Assembly: GCA_937880095.1 (NCBI GenBank)
Contig: CALFLK010000025.1
Coordinates: 169,823 to 233,822 of the forward strand
Length of the DNA: 64,000 bases
Source of the DNA: an uncultured Faecalibacterium sp.
Lineage (GTDB): Bacteria; Bacillota; Clostridia; Oscillospirales; Ruminococcaceae
Direction: 5' to 3'
Shown here: positions 16,701 through 23,711 of the stretch, in pieces
Numbering within the stretch: the stretch's first letter is position 1
Layout of the letters: each line of letters opens with the position of its first letter
The notes under the pieces: model-generated
Databases searched by the model: none
The model's input: only the letters and a program-made list of their open reading frames with translations
What the model was told of the DNA's origin: nothing
Program-made: the position numbers and the translations under genes

Positions 16701-17062
16701 AAGAAGCGCTCCTTTCATTTGGTAGAAATGCTGTTGTATCGCTTTTCGCTTATTAGCAAGCGCAGCGTAGTTAAACTTACTTGTTGCAGTATTAGTAGTA
16801 GGGGGTGGGGAAACTGTGGAAAACTGGAAAAAGTGGCAGTAGCCTGCGGGGAAAGCCGCTCTTTTGCTTTGGGGATTTCCACAGGAATAAGTTGTTGAAA
16901 GTTACTTGCGATTTTTTCTTTCCACAAAAACGGTGGAAAAAGTTTTTAACTTGTGGAAAAGGCGGGTGAAAAAGTTGAAAACGTAAAACTGAGATGTATC
17001 AAATATACATACAGCCTTTTCCGCAAGGCTTTCATCGGTGGAAAACAGGCGTACCCCCGTTA
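16701..17062. other. dnaA-dnaN intergenic origin region with DnaA-box-like motifs
   Basis: There is no gene in these 362 bp. GTGGAAA, or its complement TTTCCAC, occurs six times (16816, 16877, 16919, about 16932, 16953 and 17038), including two full TGTGGAAAA motifs at 16815 and 16952. With the three TTTTCCAC motifs on the other side of dnaA, this makes a bipartite origin like that of Bacillus. The local box reads TTTTCCACA rather than the canonical TTATCCACA. Confidence 0.75.
16785..16823 (+). other. oriC: Origin-unwinding element (DnaA-trio, GC cluster, DnaA box)
   Basis: Three consecutive TAG triplets (16793-16801) are followed by a GC cluster, GGGGTGGGG (16802-16810), and a DnaA-box-like TGTGGAAAA (16815-16823). 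Read 3' to 5' this gives box, GC cluster and GAT trios, the order described for the Bacillus subtilis basal unwinding system. The trios point toward dnaN, the same side as in Bacillus. The assignment rests on this pattern and on position between dnaA and dnaN. Confidence 0.75.
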
Positions 17063-18385
17063 TTATGCGCGAATATTGCTGATAATATCGTCCACAGTTT
17101 CCTTCAGGCGCTGATCGTCACGCATTTCCCGTTCAATGGTTTTCAGGGAGTAGACAATGGTGGAGTGATCGCGACCGCCAAACTCACGACCGATTTCCTC
17201 GGTGCTCATGCCGGTGATTTCACGCAGGATGTAAATAGCGGCACGGCGTGCGCTGGATACAGCTGCATTGCGCTTTGCGCTGCGCAGGTCCTCTGCGGAA
17301 ACATTGAAGGTGCGGCTGACTTCGCTCAGAATCTTGTCAATCGTGACAGGAATCGGCTGGGTTTCATTCAAAATGTCCTTGATGGCATTCTGTGCCACGC
17401 TGATAACCGGCTGAATACCCTCCAGCATATGGTAGGCGTTCAGCTTTTTGACAGCGCCCTCCAGCTGGCGGATGTTGTTTTTCAAGTGATGTGCGATATA
17501 TTCTGCCACATCTTCGGGCAGTTCCAGGTTCAGCAGCTCCGCCTTGCGCTTTACGATTGCCACGCGGGTTTCAAAATCAGGCGGCTGCACGTCTGCGTTC
17601 AGACCCATCTCGAAACGGGTGCGCAGGCGCTCTTCCAGACTCTTGATTTCCTTGGCGGGGCGGTCCGATGCGATAACGATCTGCTTGTGTGCATCGTACA
17701 GGGTGTTGAAGGTGTGGAAGAATTCTTCCTGGGTAGACTCCTTGCCTGCGATGAACTGAATATCGTCGATCAACAGCAGATCCGCTGCACGATAGCGCAG
17801 ACGGAATTCTTCGGTGCTGCCGTTGCGGATGGATGCGATCAGATCGTTGGTGAACTGCTCACAGGTGGTGTAGATGATCATATAATCCGGATGGGTACGC
17901 TTGATTTCGGTCTGAATTGCCGTCAAAAGGTGGGTTTTGCCCAGTCCGGAACCGCCGTAGATGAACAGCGGGTTATATGCAAAAGCCGGGTTGGCTGCAA
18001 CTGCCTGTGCCGCCGCAAATGCAAAGGAGTTGGAAGAACCCTTGATAAAATTATCGAAGGTAAATTCATAATTTCCTTGCGGGCTGAGGGGGTTGTTGTC
18101 ATACTGCTGCGACAAAATCACCTCATGGGGCGGGGTGGAGGGGACGACGAGACTGATTTCCACATCAAAGCCCAAAACGGATTTGAATGCTTCCTTCAAC
18201 AGATCCAGATAGCGGTCGGAAACGATCTTGCAGATGAAGTCGTTTCGAACAGAAAGCGTGATGTGGCTGGAATCTTCAAAATTGACCGGCTCCAGTCCGT
18301 CGATATACAGGTTGTAGGTGGCTTCCGCCAGATGTTCTTTGCAATAGGCCTGAGCGGCCAGCAAAACGTCCTTAAATGAATCCAT
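17063..18385 (-). CDS. dnaA: Chromosomal replication initiator protein DnaA
   Basis: The 440-residue initiator has the usual four parts: an N-terminal helical domain (residues 1-80), a short linker, the AAA+ domain with Walker A GGSGLGKT (144-151) and Walker B LLLIDDIQFIAG, and a C-terminal DNA-binding domain with GREFGGRDHSTIVYSLKTIE near 400-420. ATP-bound DnaA binds the boxes on either side of the gene and opens oriC. The start ATG 18383-18385 follows GAAGGGAATGCC. The DnaA-box-like motifs around its promoter suggest autoregulation (inference). Confidence 0.98.
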   Translation of the reverse strand: MDSFKDVLLAAQAYCKEHLAEATYNLYIDGLEPVNFEDSSHITLSVRNDFICKIVSDRYLDLLKEAFKSVLGFDVEISLVVPSTPPHEVILSQQYDNNPLSPQGNYEFTFDNFIKGSSNSFAFAAAQAVAANPAFAYNPLFIYGGSGLGKTHLLTAIQTEIKRTHPDYMIIYTTCEQFTNDLIASIRNGSTEEFRLRYRAADLLLIDDIQFIAGKESTQEEFFHTFNTLYDAHKQIVIASDRPAKEIKSLEERLRTRFEMGLNADVQPPDFETRVAIVKRKAELLNLELPEDVAEYIAHHLKNNIRQLEGAVKKLNAYHMLEGIQPVISVAQNAIKDILNETQPIPVTIDKILSEVSRTFNVSAEDLRSAKRNAAVSSARRAAIYILREITGMSTEEIGREFGGRDHSTIVYSLKTIEREMRDDQRLKETVDDIISNIRA

Positions 18386-18468
18386 GGCATTCCCTTCTTC
18401 ACATATTTTTTAGAGACCAACGGTAAGCACCCCGCGGCATCGGAAAAATTTTTCGAAAAATAAAATAC

Positions 18469-18636
18469 TTTTCCACGGAGTTTTCCACAGAAAAGTCTAT
18501 CTTAACGAATTATAGCAAAAATTTGATATTCTGTCCATATATATATAAGGTAGATAACCGGCAGGAATCCGCCAAAAAATGGATATAAAACCAATTTTGC
18601 CACAAGATGTAGTGGCAGAAAAGCGAGTTTTCCACA
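18469..18636. other. DnaA-box-like motifs upstream of dnaA
   Basis: TTTTCCACG (18469-18477), TTTTCCACA (18481-18489) and TTTTCCACA (18628-18636) flank the dnaA promoter. They form the second arm of a bipartite origin and may let DnaA repress its own gene. Confidence 0.65.
18509..18537 (-). promoter_or_regulatory. dnaA promoter
   Basis: On the minus strand TGGACA (18532-18537), a 17-bp spacer and a perfect TATAAT (18509-18514) with an extended TGC just upstream. The leader would be about 120 bases. Confidence 0.8.
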
Positions 18637-18699
18637 GCATGATGCCCGTTTGTGAAAAAGTTTTTAGCACAGCAGCGACAAAAAATGAAAAAAAGGGAC

Positions 18700-18729
18700 T
18701 TGACAAATTGTCCGACTATATATTATAAT
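18700..18729 (+). promoter_or_regulatory. rpmH promoter
   Basis: Perfect TTGACA (18700-18705) and TATAAT (18724-18729) with an 18-bp spacer, divergent from the dnaA promoter. Confidence 0.85.
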
Positions 18730-18744
18730 TTCACTTTGCAAGAC

Positions 18745-18797
18745 TGTCCCCATTTTTAGGGGCCGGAAAAGCGTATACGCACCCCGTTCCGGGGACA
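18745..18797 (+). promoter_or_regulatory. Structured leader of rpmH
   Basis: TGTCCCC (18745-18751) can pair with GGGGACA (18791-18797), enclosing a perfect palindrome GCGTATACGC (18771-18780). The structure ends 13 bases before the AGGAGG of rpmH and could tune its translation. Confidence 0.45.
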
Positions 18798-18817
18798 AGT
18801 TTTTAGGAGGAGCGACT

Positions 18818-18952
18818 ATGAAGAGAACGTTTCAGCCCAAGAAGCGCCAGCGCAGCCGCGTACACGGTTTCCTGAACCGCATGAGCACCAAGAACGGCCG
18901 TAAGGTCATCAATGCTCGTCGTGCTAAGGGCCGCAAGAGCCTGACTGTCTAA
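18818..18952 (+). CDS. rpmH: 50S ribosomal protein L34
   Basis: The frame encodes 44 residues, the standard L34 length, starting MKRTFQPKKRQRSRVHGFLN and ending GRKVINARRAKGRKSLTV. It binds 23S rRNA in the large subunit. The ATG at 18818 is nine bases after AGGAGG. It is the first gene of the rightward origin cluster, but a terminator separates it from rnpA, so much of its transcription may stop before rnpA. Confidence 0.98.
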   Translation: MKRTFQPKKRQRSRVHGFLNRMSTKNGRKVINARRAKGRKSLTV

Positions 18953-18981
18953 TCGACAGGGCCATTTGAAAGCGCAAAAAT

Positions 18982-19030
18982 AGACCGCCGAAGCACCCCA
19001 GATGGTGCGGGAGCGGTCTTATTTTTTTGC
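18982..19030 (+). terminator. Terminator between rpmH and rnpA
   Basis: AGACCGC (18982-18988) pairs with GCGGTCT (19013-19019), with an inner GCACC/GGTGC helix, then ATTTTTTT. Confidence 0.85.
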
Positions 19031-19047
19031 CGAAATCCAAAAAAAGC

Positions 19048-19077
19048 TTGCGCCTTGCGGGGCAGTTGTTCTATAAT
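19048..19077 (+). promoter_or_regulatory. rnpA promoter
   Basis: TTGCGC (19048-19053), an 18-bp spacer and a perfect TATAAT (19072-19077), placed after the rpmH terminator. Confidence 0.7.
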
Positions 19078-19144
19078 GCAATATGAGCGTCTATATGCAA
19101 AAGGAAAACTGTGAAAGTTTCCCAAGGAAAGGGAGGTTGTGACC

Positions 19145-19510
19145 ATGCGCTATCGGCCTATTTGCCGCAATACGGAATTCAGCCGGGTGTATACCAAGGG
19201 CAAAAGCTATGTAACGCCCCAGCTGGTGATGTATGTGCTAAAGAAAAAAAGCGGTCGCACCCGCGTGGGTCTGACAGCCACCAAAAAAGTGGGCAAGGCT
19301 GTTGCACGCAACCGGGCACGCCGGGTAATGCGCGTTGCCATTGCGGAGCATCTGGATTATGATATCGGCAAGTATGATCTGGTTTTTGTGGCCAGAGGCA
19401 AAACGCCCCATCTGAAAAGCCAGCAGGTGAGCAAGGCTGTGGCAAAGCTGTTCAAGATGGCAGGTTTGCCGGATAAGGCACTCACCGCAAAGGAAGAGCC
19501 CCGTGTTTGA
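19145..19510 (+). CDS. rnpA: Ribonuclease P protein component
   Basis: The 121-residue basic protein has the RNase P signature RVGLTATKKVGKAVARNRAR followed by RVMR. It helps the RNA subunit bind and process the 5' ends of precursor tRNAs. The start is ATG 19145, eight bases after GGGAGG; the in-frame GTG at 19139 is too close to that site. The C-terminus overlaps the yidD start by 8 bp, so the two are translationally coupled. Confidence 0.95.
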   Translation: MRYRPICRNTEFSRVYTKGKSYVTPQLVMYVLKKKSGRTRVGLTATKKVGKAVARNRARRVMRVAIAEHLDYDIGKYDLVFVARGKTPHLKSQQVSKAVAKLFKMAGLPDKALTAKEEPRV

Positions 19511-19778
19511 GAAATTACGGCTGGGTGCGCGGCGCATTTTGATTGTGCCCATCCGGCTCTATAAAAAATTCATCAGCCCGGGTCTGGGGCATCGATGCCG
19601 ATTCACCCCGACCTGCAGCGAATATGCGATGGAAGCAATTTGGGTCCACGGCTGCGTCAAAGGCATGATTTTGTCGGTCTGGCGCATCGCTCGGTGCAAT
19701 CCGCTGTGTCGGTGGGGTTATGATCCTGTGCCCGAAAAGGGAAAATGGATTAATGAAAAACGACGGCTGATCAAATAA
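19503..19778 (+). CDS. yidD: Membrane protein insertion efficiency factor YidD
   Basis: This 91-residue protein begins at GTG 19503 inside the end of rnpA. It shows the family core YKKFISPGLGHRCRFTPTCS then EYAMEAI, and a CNPLCRWGYDPVP segment. An amphipathic N-terminal helix (LRLGARRILIVPIRLYKKF) probably attaches it to the inner face of the membrane, where it aids YidC-dependent insertion. The order rnpA-yidD-yidC-jag-mnmE is the standard bacterial arrangement. Confidence 0.95.
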   Translation: MFEKLRLGARRILIVPIRLYKKFISPGLGHRCRFTPTCSEYAMEAIWVHGCVKGMILSVWRIARCNPLCRWGYDPVPEKGKWINEKRRLIK

Positions 19779-19799
19779 TTTTGCTACTTGTGACTTTCC

Positions 19800-19853
19800 T
19801 GTCTGCGGCGGGCAAAGTCCTACGATAAAAAATAAAAGCTTTGGCCGCAGACA
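19800..19853 (+). promoter_or_regulatory. Long-range hairpin in the yidC leader
   Basis: Perfect 10-bp arms TGTCTGCGGC (19800-19809) and GCCGCAGACA (19844-19853) enclose a 34-base loop, just upstream of the yidC ribosome site at about 19858. There is no U-tract, so it is not a terminator; a translational role is possible. Confidence 0.5.
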
Positions 19854-19870
19854 AAGCGAAAGGAAGCACT

Positions 19871-20938
19871 ATGAATCTGTTTTACATCCTAGGCACCCCC
19901 CTCGGCTATGTGATGGAGTGGATCTACAACCTGATCCCCAACTATGGCTGGGACATCATCCTGTTCACGCTGCTGATCCGCCTGATCAGCCTGCCGCTGG
20001 ATATTTACCAGCAGAAGAGCATGGCAAAGATGTCCGCTTTCCAGCCCATCATCATGGACATCCAGAAAAAGTACAAAAACAACCAGGACAAGCAGGCTGA
20101 AGAGCTGACCAAGCTCCAGCAGGACTTCGGTTACAACCCCATGTCCGGCTGTCTGCCCATGCTGCTGAACTTCTTTGTCATGTTCGGCGTCATCGAAGTT
20201 GTGTATCGCCCCCTGCAGCGCATCTTCCACATTCCGGCTGCTACGCTGAGCGCTGCAAATGCTGCGCTGACCGGTCTGGGCATCAACGCAACCGTCGTTA
20301 CCCGCGATACCCACATCATTCACCAGATTCTGGCAGGTGAAAGCTCTGTTATCAACTGCTTCACCGCAGGTCAGCTGGAAACCATCACCGGCTTCTCCGG
20401 CGCTATGAACTTCTTCGGCATTGACCTGACACAGGTTCCTTCTTTCAGCCTGTCTCCGGAAAATCTGCCCCTGCTGATTTTCCCCATCCTGTCTTTGCTG
20501 ACCATGTTCCTGTCCACCCACTACTCCATGAAGGCTTCCGGCCAGGAGATGCAGGGTGCTATGAAGATCACCATGTACATGATGCCGCTGATGATGGTCT
20601 ACTTCTCTTTCACCGTTCCTGTGGCATTCTCCCTGTACTACACCGTTTCTAACGTGCTGATGATGGTCAAGAGCGAGGTTATGCGCCGCGTTTACGATCC
20701 CGTCAAGATGAAGGCTCAGATCGAAGAAGAAATCAAAGAAAAGCGCAAGCAGCAGCGGCGCGGTGTCAAAGAAACCGTCGTCAAAGTAAAAGACAACGAT
20801 GGCAACGTGGTCGAAAAGCACGTTTCTGCCAGCGAAATGAACCGCCTGCGCCTGGAGTACGCACGCAAGCTGGACGAAGAGCGTTACAAGGACGAGCGCA
20901 CGGAACCCCTGTCGAATCTGGACAAAAAGGAGGACTGA
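19871..20938 (+). CDS. yidC: Membrane protein insertase YidC/Oxa1
   Basis: The 355-residue integral membrane protein starts at ATG 19871 after AAAGGAAG. The insertase core is seen in WDIILFTLLIRLISLPLDIY (with the conserved arginine in the membrane groove), QQDFGYNPMSGCLPMLLNFF and a late PLMMVYFSFTVPVAFSLYYT helix. The C-terminus is a long charged, basic tail. There is no lipobox cysteine at the start, unlike Bacillus SpoIIIJ. It inserts small membrane proteins alone or with SecYEG. It overlaps functionally with yidD and jag on either side. Confidence 0.95.
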   Translation: MNLFYILGTPLGYVMEWIYNLIPNYGWDIILFTLLIRLISLPLDIYQQKSMAKMSAFQPIIMDIQKKYKNNQDKQAEELTKLQQDFGYNPMSGCLPMLLNFFVMFGVIEVVYRPLQRIFHIPAATLSAANAALTGLGINATVVTRDTHIIHQILAGESSVINCFTAGQLETITGFSGAMNFFGIDLTQVPSFSLSPENLPLLIFPILSLLTMFLSTHYSMKASGQEMQGAMKITMYMMPLMMVYFSFTVPVAFSLYYTVSNVLMMVKSEVMRRVYDPVKMKAQIEEEIKEKRKQQRRGVKETVVKVKDNDGNVVEKHVSASEMNRLRLEYARKLDEERYKDERTEPLSNLDKKED

Positions 20939-20944
20939 TCTGAC

Positions 20945-22048
20945 ATGAAGAAGGAACTGTTTGCAACGGGTGCTACGGTTGAAGAGGCTTATGCTGCTGG
21001 CTGTGCACAGTTGGGCGTATCTGCAGATGATTTGAACGTCAGCTACGAGGTTGTGGATTTTCCTGTCGCAGAAAAGAAATTCTTGTTCTTCACGACCAAA
21101 AAGGCAGAGCAGGCAAAGGTGAAAATCATTGTGGAACTGCCCGATCCGGTCAAGCCTGCCAAGAAGGCTGAAAAGGTCGAAAAGGCAGAAAAGCCTGCCG
21201 CAAAGCCCGAAAAGAAGGCAGAAAAGCCTGCTGCTCCGGCACCCAAGAAGGAAAAGCCGGTCAAGAAGGCGGAAAAGCCCGCACAGGCTGAGCAGGTTTC
21301 CGCAGAGGAAATTGATATCGACATCCAGGCACCCGAGAACGCAAAGGTCAAGGCTGCTGTGGATTATCTGGCAGAAATCGCTGGCCTGATGGGTGCAGAA
21401 AATGCAACCTTCAAGGCTGTTAAGAACGGCGAAGCTGTCATCATCAAGGTGGACGGCGATAAGCTGGGCGCCCTGATCGGTCGCCGTGGCGAAACCATGG
21501 AGAGCCTGTCTTATCTGGCAAGCCTGGTGGCAAATCGCATGGAAGGCGACTATCTGAAGCTGGGTCTGGACGTTGCAGGCTACCGCGGCAAGCGTGAGCA
21601 GGATCTGGCTGCTCTGGCACAGCGCATTGGTGATAAGGTGCGCCGCACCGGTCGTGCTTTTGCAATGGAGCCGATGAACCCTTATGAGCGCCGCATCATC
21701 CACAGCGCCATCACCGAGATGGAAGGTCTGCGCAGCGAGAGCCGTGGCGAAGGCAAGGATCGCCGTGTTGTGATTTACTCTACCGCTCCCGACGCTTCTA
21801 CCGAAGAGCCGGAAACCGAGCGTAGCCATTCTGGCAACCGTAACTGCCGCGACAACAATCGCAAGGGTGGTCGCCGTGATAACCGCAGCCGTAATAACAA
21901 CCGCCGTGATCGTGGTCCCCGCCCCAACGCTGTACCTGAGCGTGAGTACGAGACCGTGACCACTGAGGAAGCTGCACCTGTTGCACCCAAGCGCACCGAG
22001 CGCGTGGACGACTTTGCAGATTTCGGTTTCGGTAAGATCGAGCTGTAA
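20945..22048 (+). CDS. khpB: RNA-binding protein Jag/KhpB
   Basis: The 367-residue protein has a Jag_N domain (1-50), a lysine/alanine/proline-rich linker of KAEKPA-like repeats (about 70-115), a KH domain with GRRG at 179-182, and an R3H domain around 240-280 (MNPYERRIIHSAI). An extra basic tail rich in Arg and Asn follows at roughly 296-330, then an acidic end. Jag/KhpB binds RNA with KhpA and affects cell division and wall synthesis in related bacteria. Both the linker and the Arg/Asn tail are longer than in Bacillus. It begins 6 bp after the yidC stop. Confidence 0.93.
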   Translation: MKKELFATGATVEEAYAAGCAQLGVSADDLNVSYEVVDFPVAEKKFLFFTTKKAEQAKVKIIVELPDPVKPAKKAEKVEKAEKPAAKPEKKAEKPAAPAPKKEKPVKKAEKPAQAEQVSAEEIDIDIQAPENAKVKAAVDYLAEIAGLMGAENATFKAVKNGEAVIIKVDGDKLGALIGRRGETMESLSYLASLVANRMEGDYLKLGLDVAGYRGKREQDLAALAQRIGDKVRRTGRAFAMEPMNPYERRIIHSAITEMEGLRSESRGEGKDRRVVIYSTAPDASTEEPETERSHSGNRNCRDNNRKGGRRDNRSRNNNRRDRGPRPNAVPEREYETVTTEEAAPVAPKRTERVDDFADFGFGKIEL

Positions 22049-22064
22049 GCTTCAAACAAAAAAT

Positions 22065-22104
22065 ACGCCGGAGAGCGCGAGACGCTTCTCCGGCGTTTTT
22101 TTTG
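22065..22104 (+). terminator. Terminator of the rnpA-yidD-yidC-jag transcript
   Basis: ACGCCGGAGA (22065-22074) pairs with TCTCCGGCGT (22087-22096), extended by GCG/CGC, followed by eight T residues. Confidence 0.93.
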
Positions 22105-22142
22105 TGGGGATGGCGGGTAAAACGGTGCGGTTGCGGCTCTTT

Positions 22143-22176
22143 GATTTTCCACAGAAACAGGCGTTTTGGTGGAAAA
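22143..22176 (+). other. Hairpin built from DnaA-box-like arms upstream of mnmE
   Basis: A TTTTCCACA motif (22146-22154) and a GTGGAAA motif (about 22169) lie in opposite orientation as an imperfect inverted repeat (TGATTTTCCAC...GGTGGAAAAATCA). It sits about 70-100 bp upstream of the mnmE promoter. Confidence 0.4.
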
Positions 22177-22221
22177 ATCAAAACCCCGCAAAATTGGCAT
22201 ATGGGTTTTCCTGAGAAAATG

Positions 22222-22251
22222 TTGTGCAAGCACGCGGATTTGTGTTACAAT
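22222..22251 (+). promoter_or_regulatory. mnmE promoter
   Basis: TTGTGC (22222-22227), an 18-bp spacer and TACAAT (22246-22251), about 48 bp upstream of the ATG. Confidence 0.6.
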
Positions 22252-22299
22252 GCAAACTGTACGAGTATGCGTTTTTCTACCCAAAGGAGGCAGGGTTCT

Positions 22300-23679
22300 A
22301 TGTCCAGCACGTTGATTTCCACGATTGCAGCAATCGCTACCGCACCCGGTGCGGGCGGCATTGCCGTTGTGCGCTTGTCCGGTCCGGAAAGCTATGCCGT
22401 TGCGGAAAAAGTGTTCCAGCCCATGAACCCGGCAAAATCCGTGCGGAATGCCAAGGGCTATACGGCTTTGTTTGGCAGCTTTCTGGGTCAAAATGGCGTG
22501 TTTGATAACGGCGTTGCACTGTTTTTCCGTGCGCCTCACAGCTATACCGGTGAGGACGTGGTGGAACTGAGCTGTCACGGCGGAACTGCTGTGGCACAAA
22601 TTCTGTTGGAAAGCTGTATTGCAGCGGGTGCAGAACCCGCAGGTCGCGGTGAATATACCCGTCGTGCGCTGCTGAACGGAAAGCTCAGTCTAACGCAGGC
22701 AGAAGCGGTAGCAGATATGATCAGCGCAGATAGCCGTCAGGGTGTGGCACTGGCGAATGCGGCACTGGATGGTGCATTGGCAAAAGAGATTCGCACCCGA
22801 CAGCAGCAGCTTACCAGCCTGCAGGCACATCTGACCGCATGGGTGGATTACCCCGAAGAAGATGTTCCCGCGCTGGAGGATGACCAGCTGACGCAGACCC
22901 TTTCGGAAGTAGAGCAGGCACTGGACCAGCTGATTCGCAACTACGGTGCAGGCGCAGTACTGCGCCAAGGTGTCGATTGCGCCATTGTGGGCCGCCCCAA
23001 TGCGGGAAAATCCACCTTGCTCAACCTGCTGGCGGGCTTTGACCGCGCCATTGTGACCCCGGTAGCGGGTACGACCCGTGACGTGGTGGAGCAAGCGGTC
23101 ATGGTGGGCGACATTCGCCTGAACCTGTTTGATACGGCAGGTGTGCGGGAAACCGAAGATATTGTGGAAGCAGAAGGCATTCGCCGTAGCTGGAAAAAGC
23201 TGGAGGAAGCGGGTCTGGTGTTGGCTGTCTTTGACGGTAGCGAACCCGCAAACGAGGAAGATTTGCGTCTGGCGCAGGCGTGTAAAGGTCGCCCAGCAAT
23301 CGCCCTCATCAACAAAGAAGATAAAACGCTGGTGTTTGATACCAAAGCAGTGGAAGGCTGCTTTGCCAATGTGTTGTATGTGAGCTGCAAAGCGCCTTCG
23401 GCGCGGCAGGGCATTGCGGATGCGGTAGAAAAGCTGCTCTGCACCCATGTGATCGACCCTCATGCAGCATCGCTGGCAAATGAGCGCCAGTTGTCTGCTG
23501 CCACCCGTGCCCGGGATGCGGTCAAGAGTGCGCAGGAAGCGGTAGCAACCGGCTTTGGATTGGATGCAGTGAGCGTCTGTGTAGACGATGCACTGGACGC
23601 ACTGTACAGCTTGACCGGTGAAAATGCCACCGACGCAGTGATTGAGCAGGTGTTCGAGACCTTCTGCGTAGGCAAATAA
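22300..23679 (+). CDS. mnmE: tRNA uridine-5-carboxymethylaminomethyl modification GTPase MnmE
   Basis: The 459-residue GTPase starts at ATG 22300, nine bases after AAAGGAGG. Its N-terminal tetrahydrofolate-binding part starts STLISTIAAIATAPGAGGIA. The embedded G domain has GRPNAGKS near residues 230-237, DTAGVRE near 277 and an NKED-type guanine motif. It ends in FCVGK, the family C-terminal motif with its cysteine. With MnmG it modifies the wobble uridine of several tRNAs. mnmG follows 32 bp downstream. Confidence 0.97.
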   Translation: MSSTLISTIAAIATAPGAGGIAVVRLSGPESYAVAEKVFQPMNPAKSVRNAKGYTALFGSFLGQNGVFDNGVALFFRAPHSYTGEDVVELSCHGGTAVAQILLESCIAAGAEPAGRGEYTRRALLNGKLSLTQAEAVADMISADSRQGVALANAALDGALAKEIRTRQQQLTSLQAHLTAWVDYPEEDVPALEDDQLTQTLSEVEQALDQLIRNYGAGAVLRQGVDCAIVGRPNAGKSTLLNLLAGFDRAIVTPVAGTTRDVVEQAVMVGDIRLNLFDTAGVRETEDIVEAEGIRRSWKKLEEAGLVLAVFDGSEPANEEDLRLAQACKGRPAIALINKEDKTLVFDTKAVEGCFANVLYVSCKAPSARQGIADAVEKLLCTHVIDPHAASLANERQLSAATRARDAVKSAQEAVATGFGLDAVSVCVDDALDALYSLTGENATDAVIEQVFETFCVGK

Positions 23680-23711
23680 GAGAAACCAAACAGCAAAGAG
23701 TGAAAAGATAT

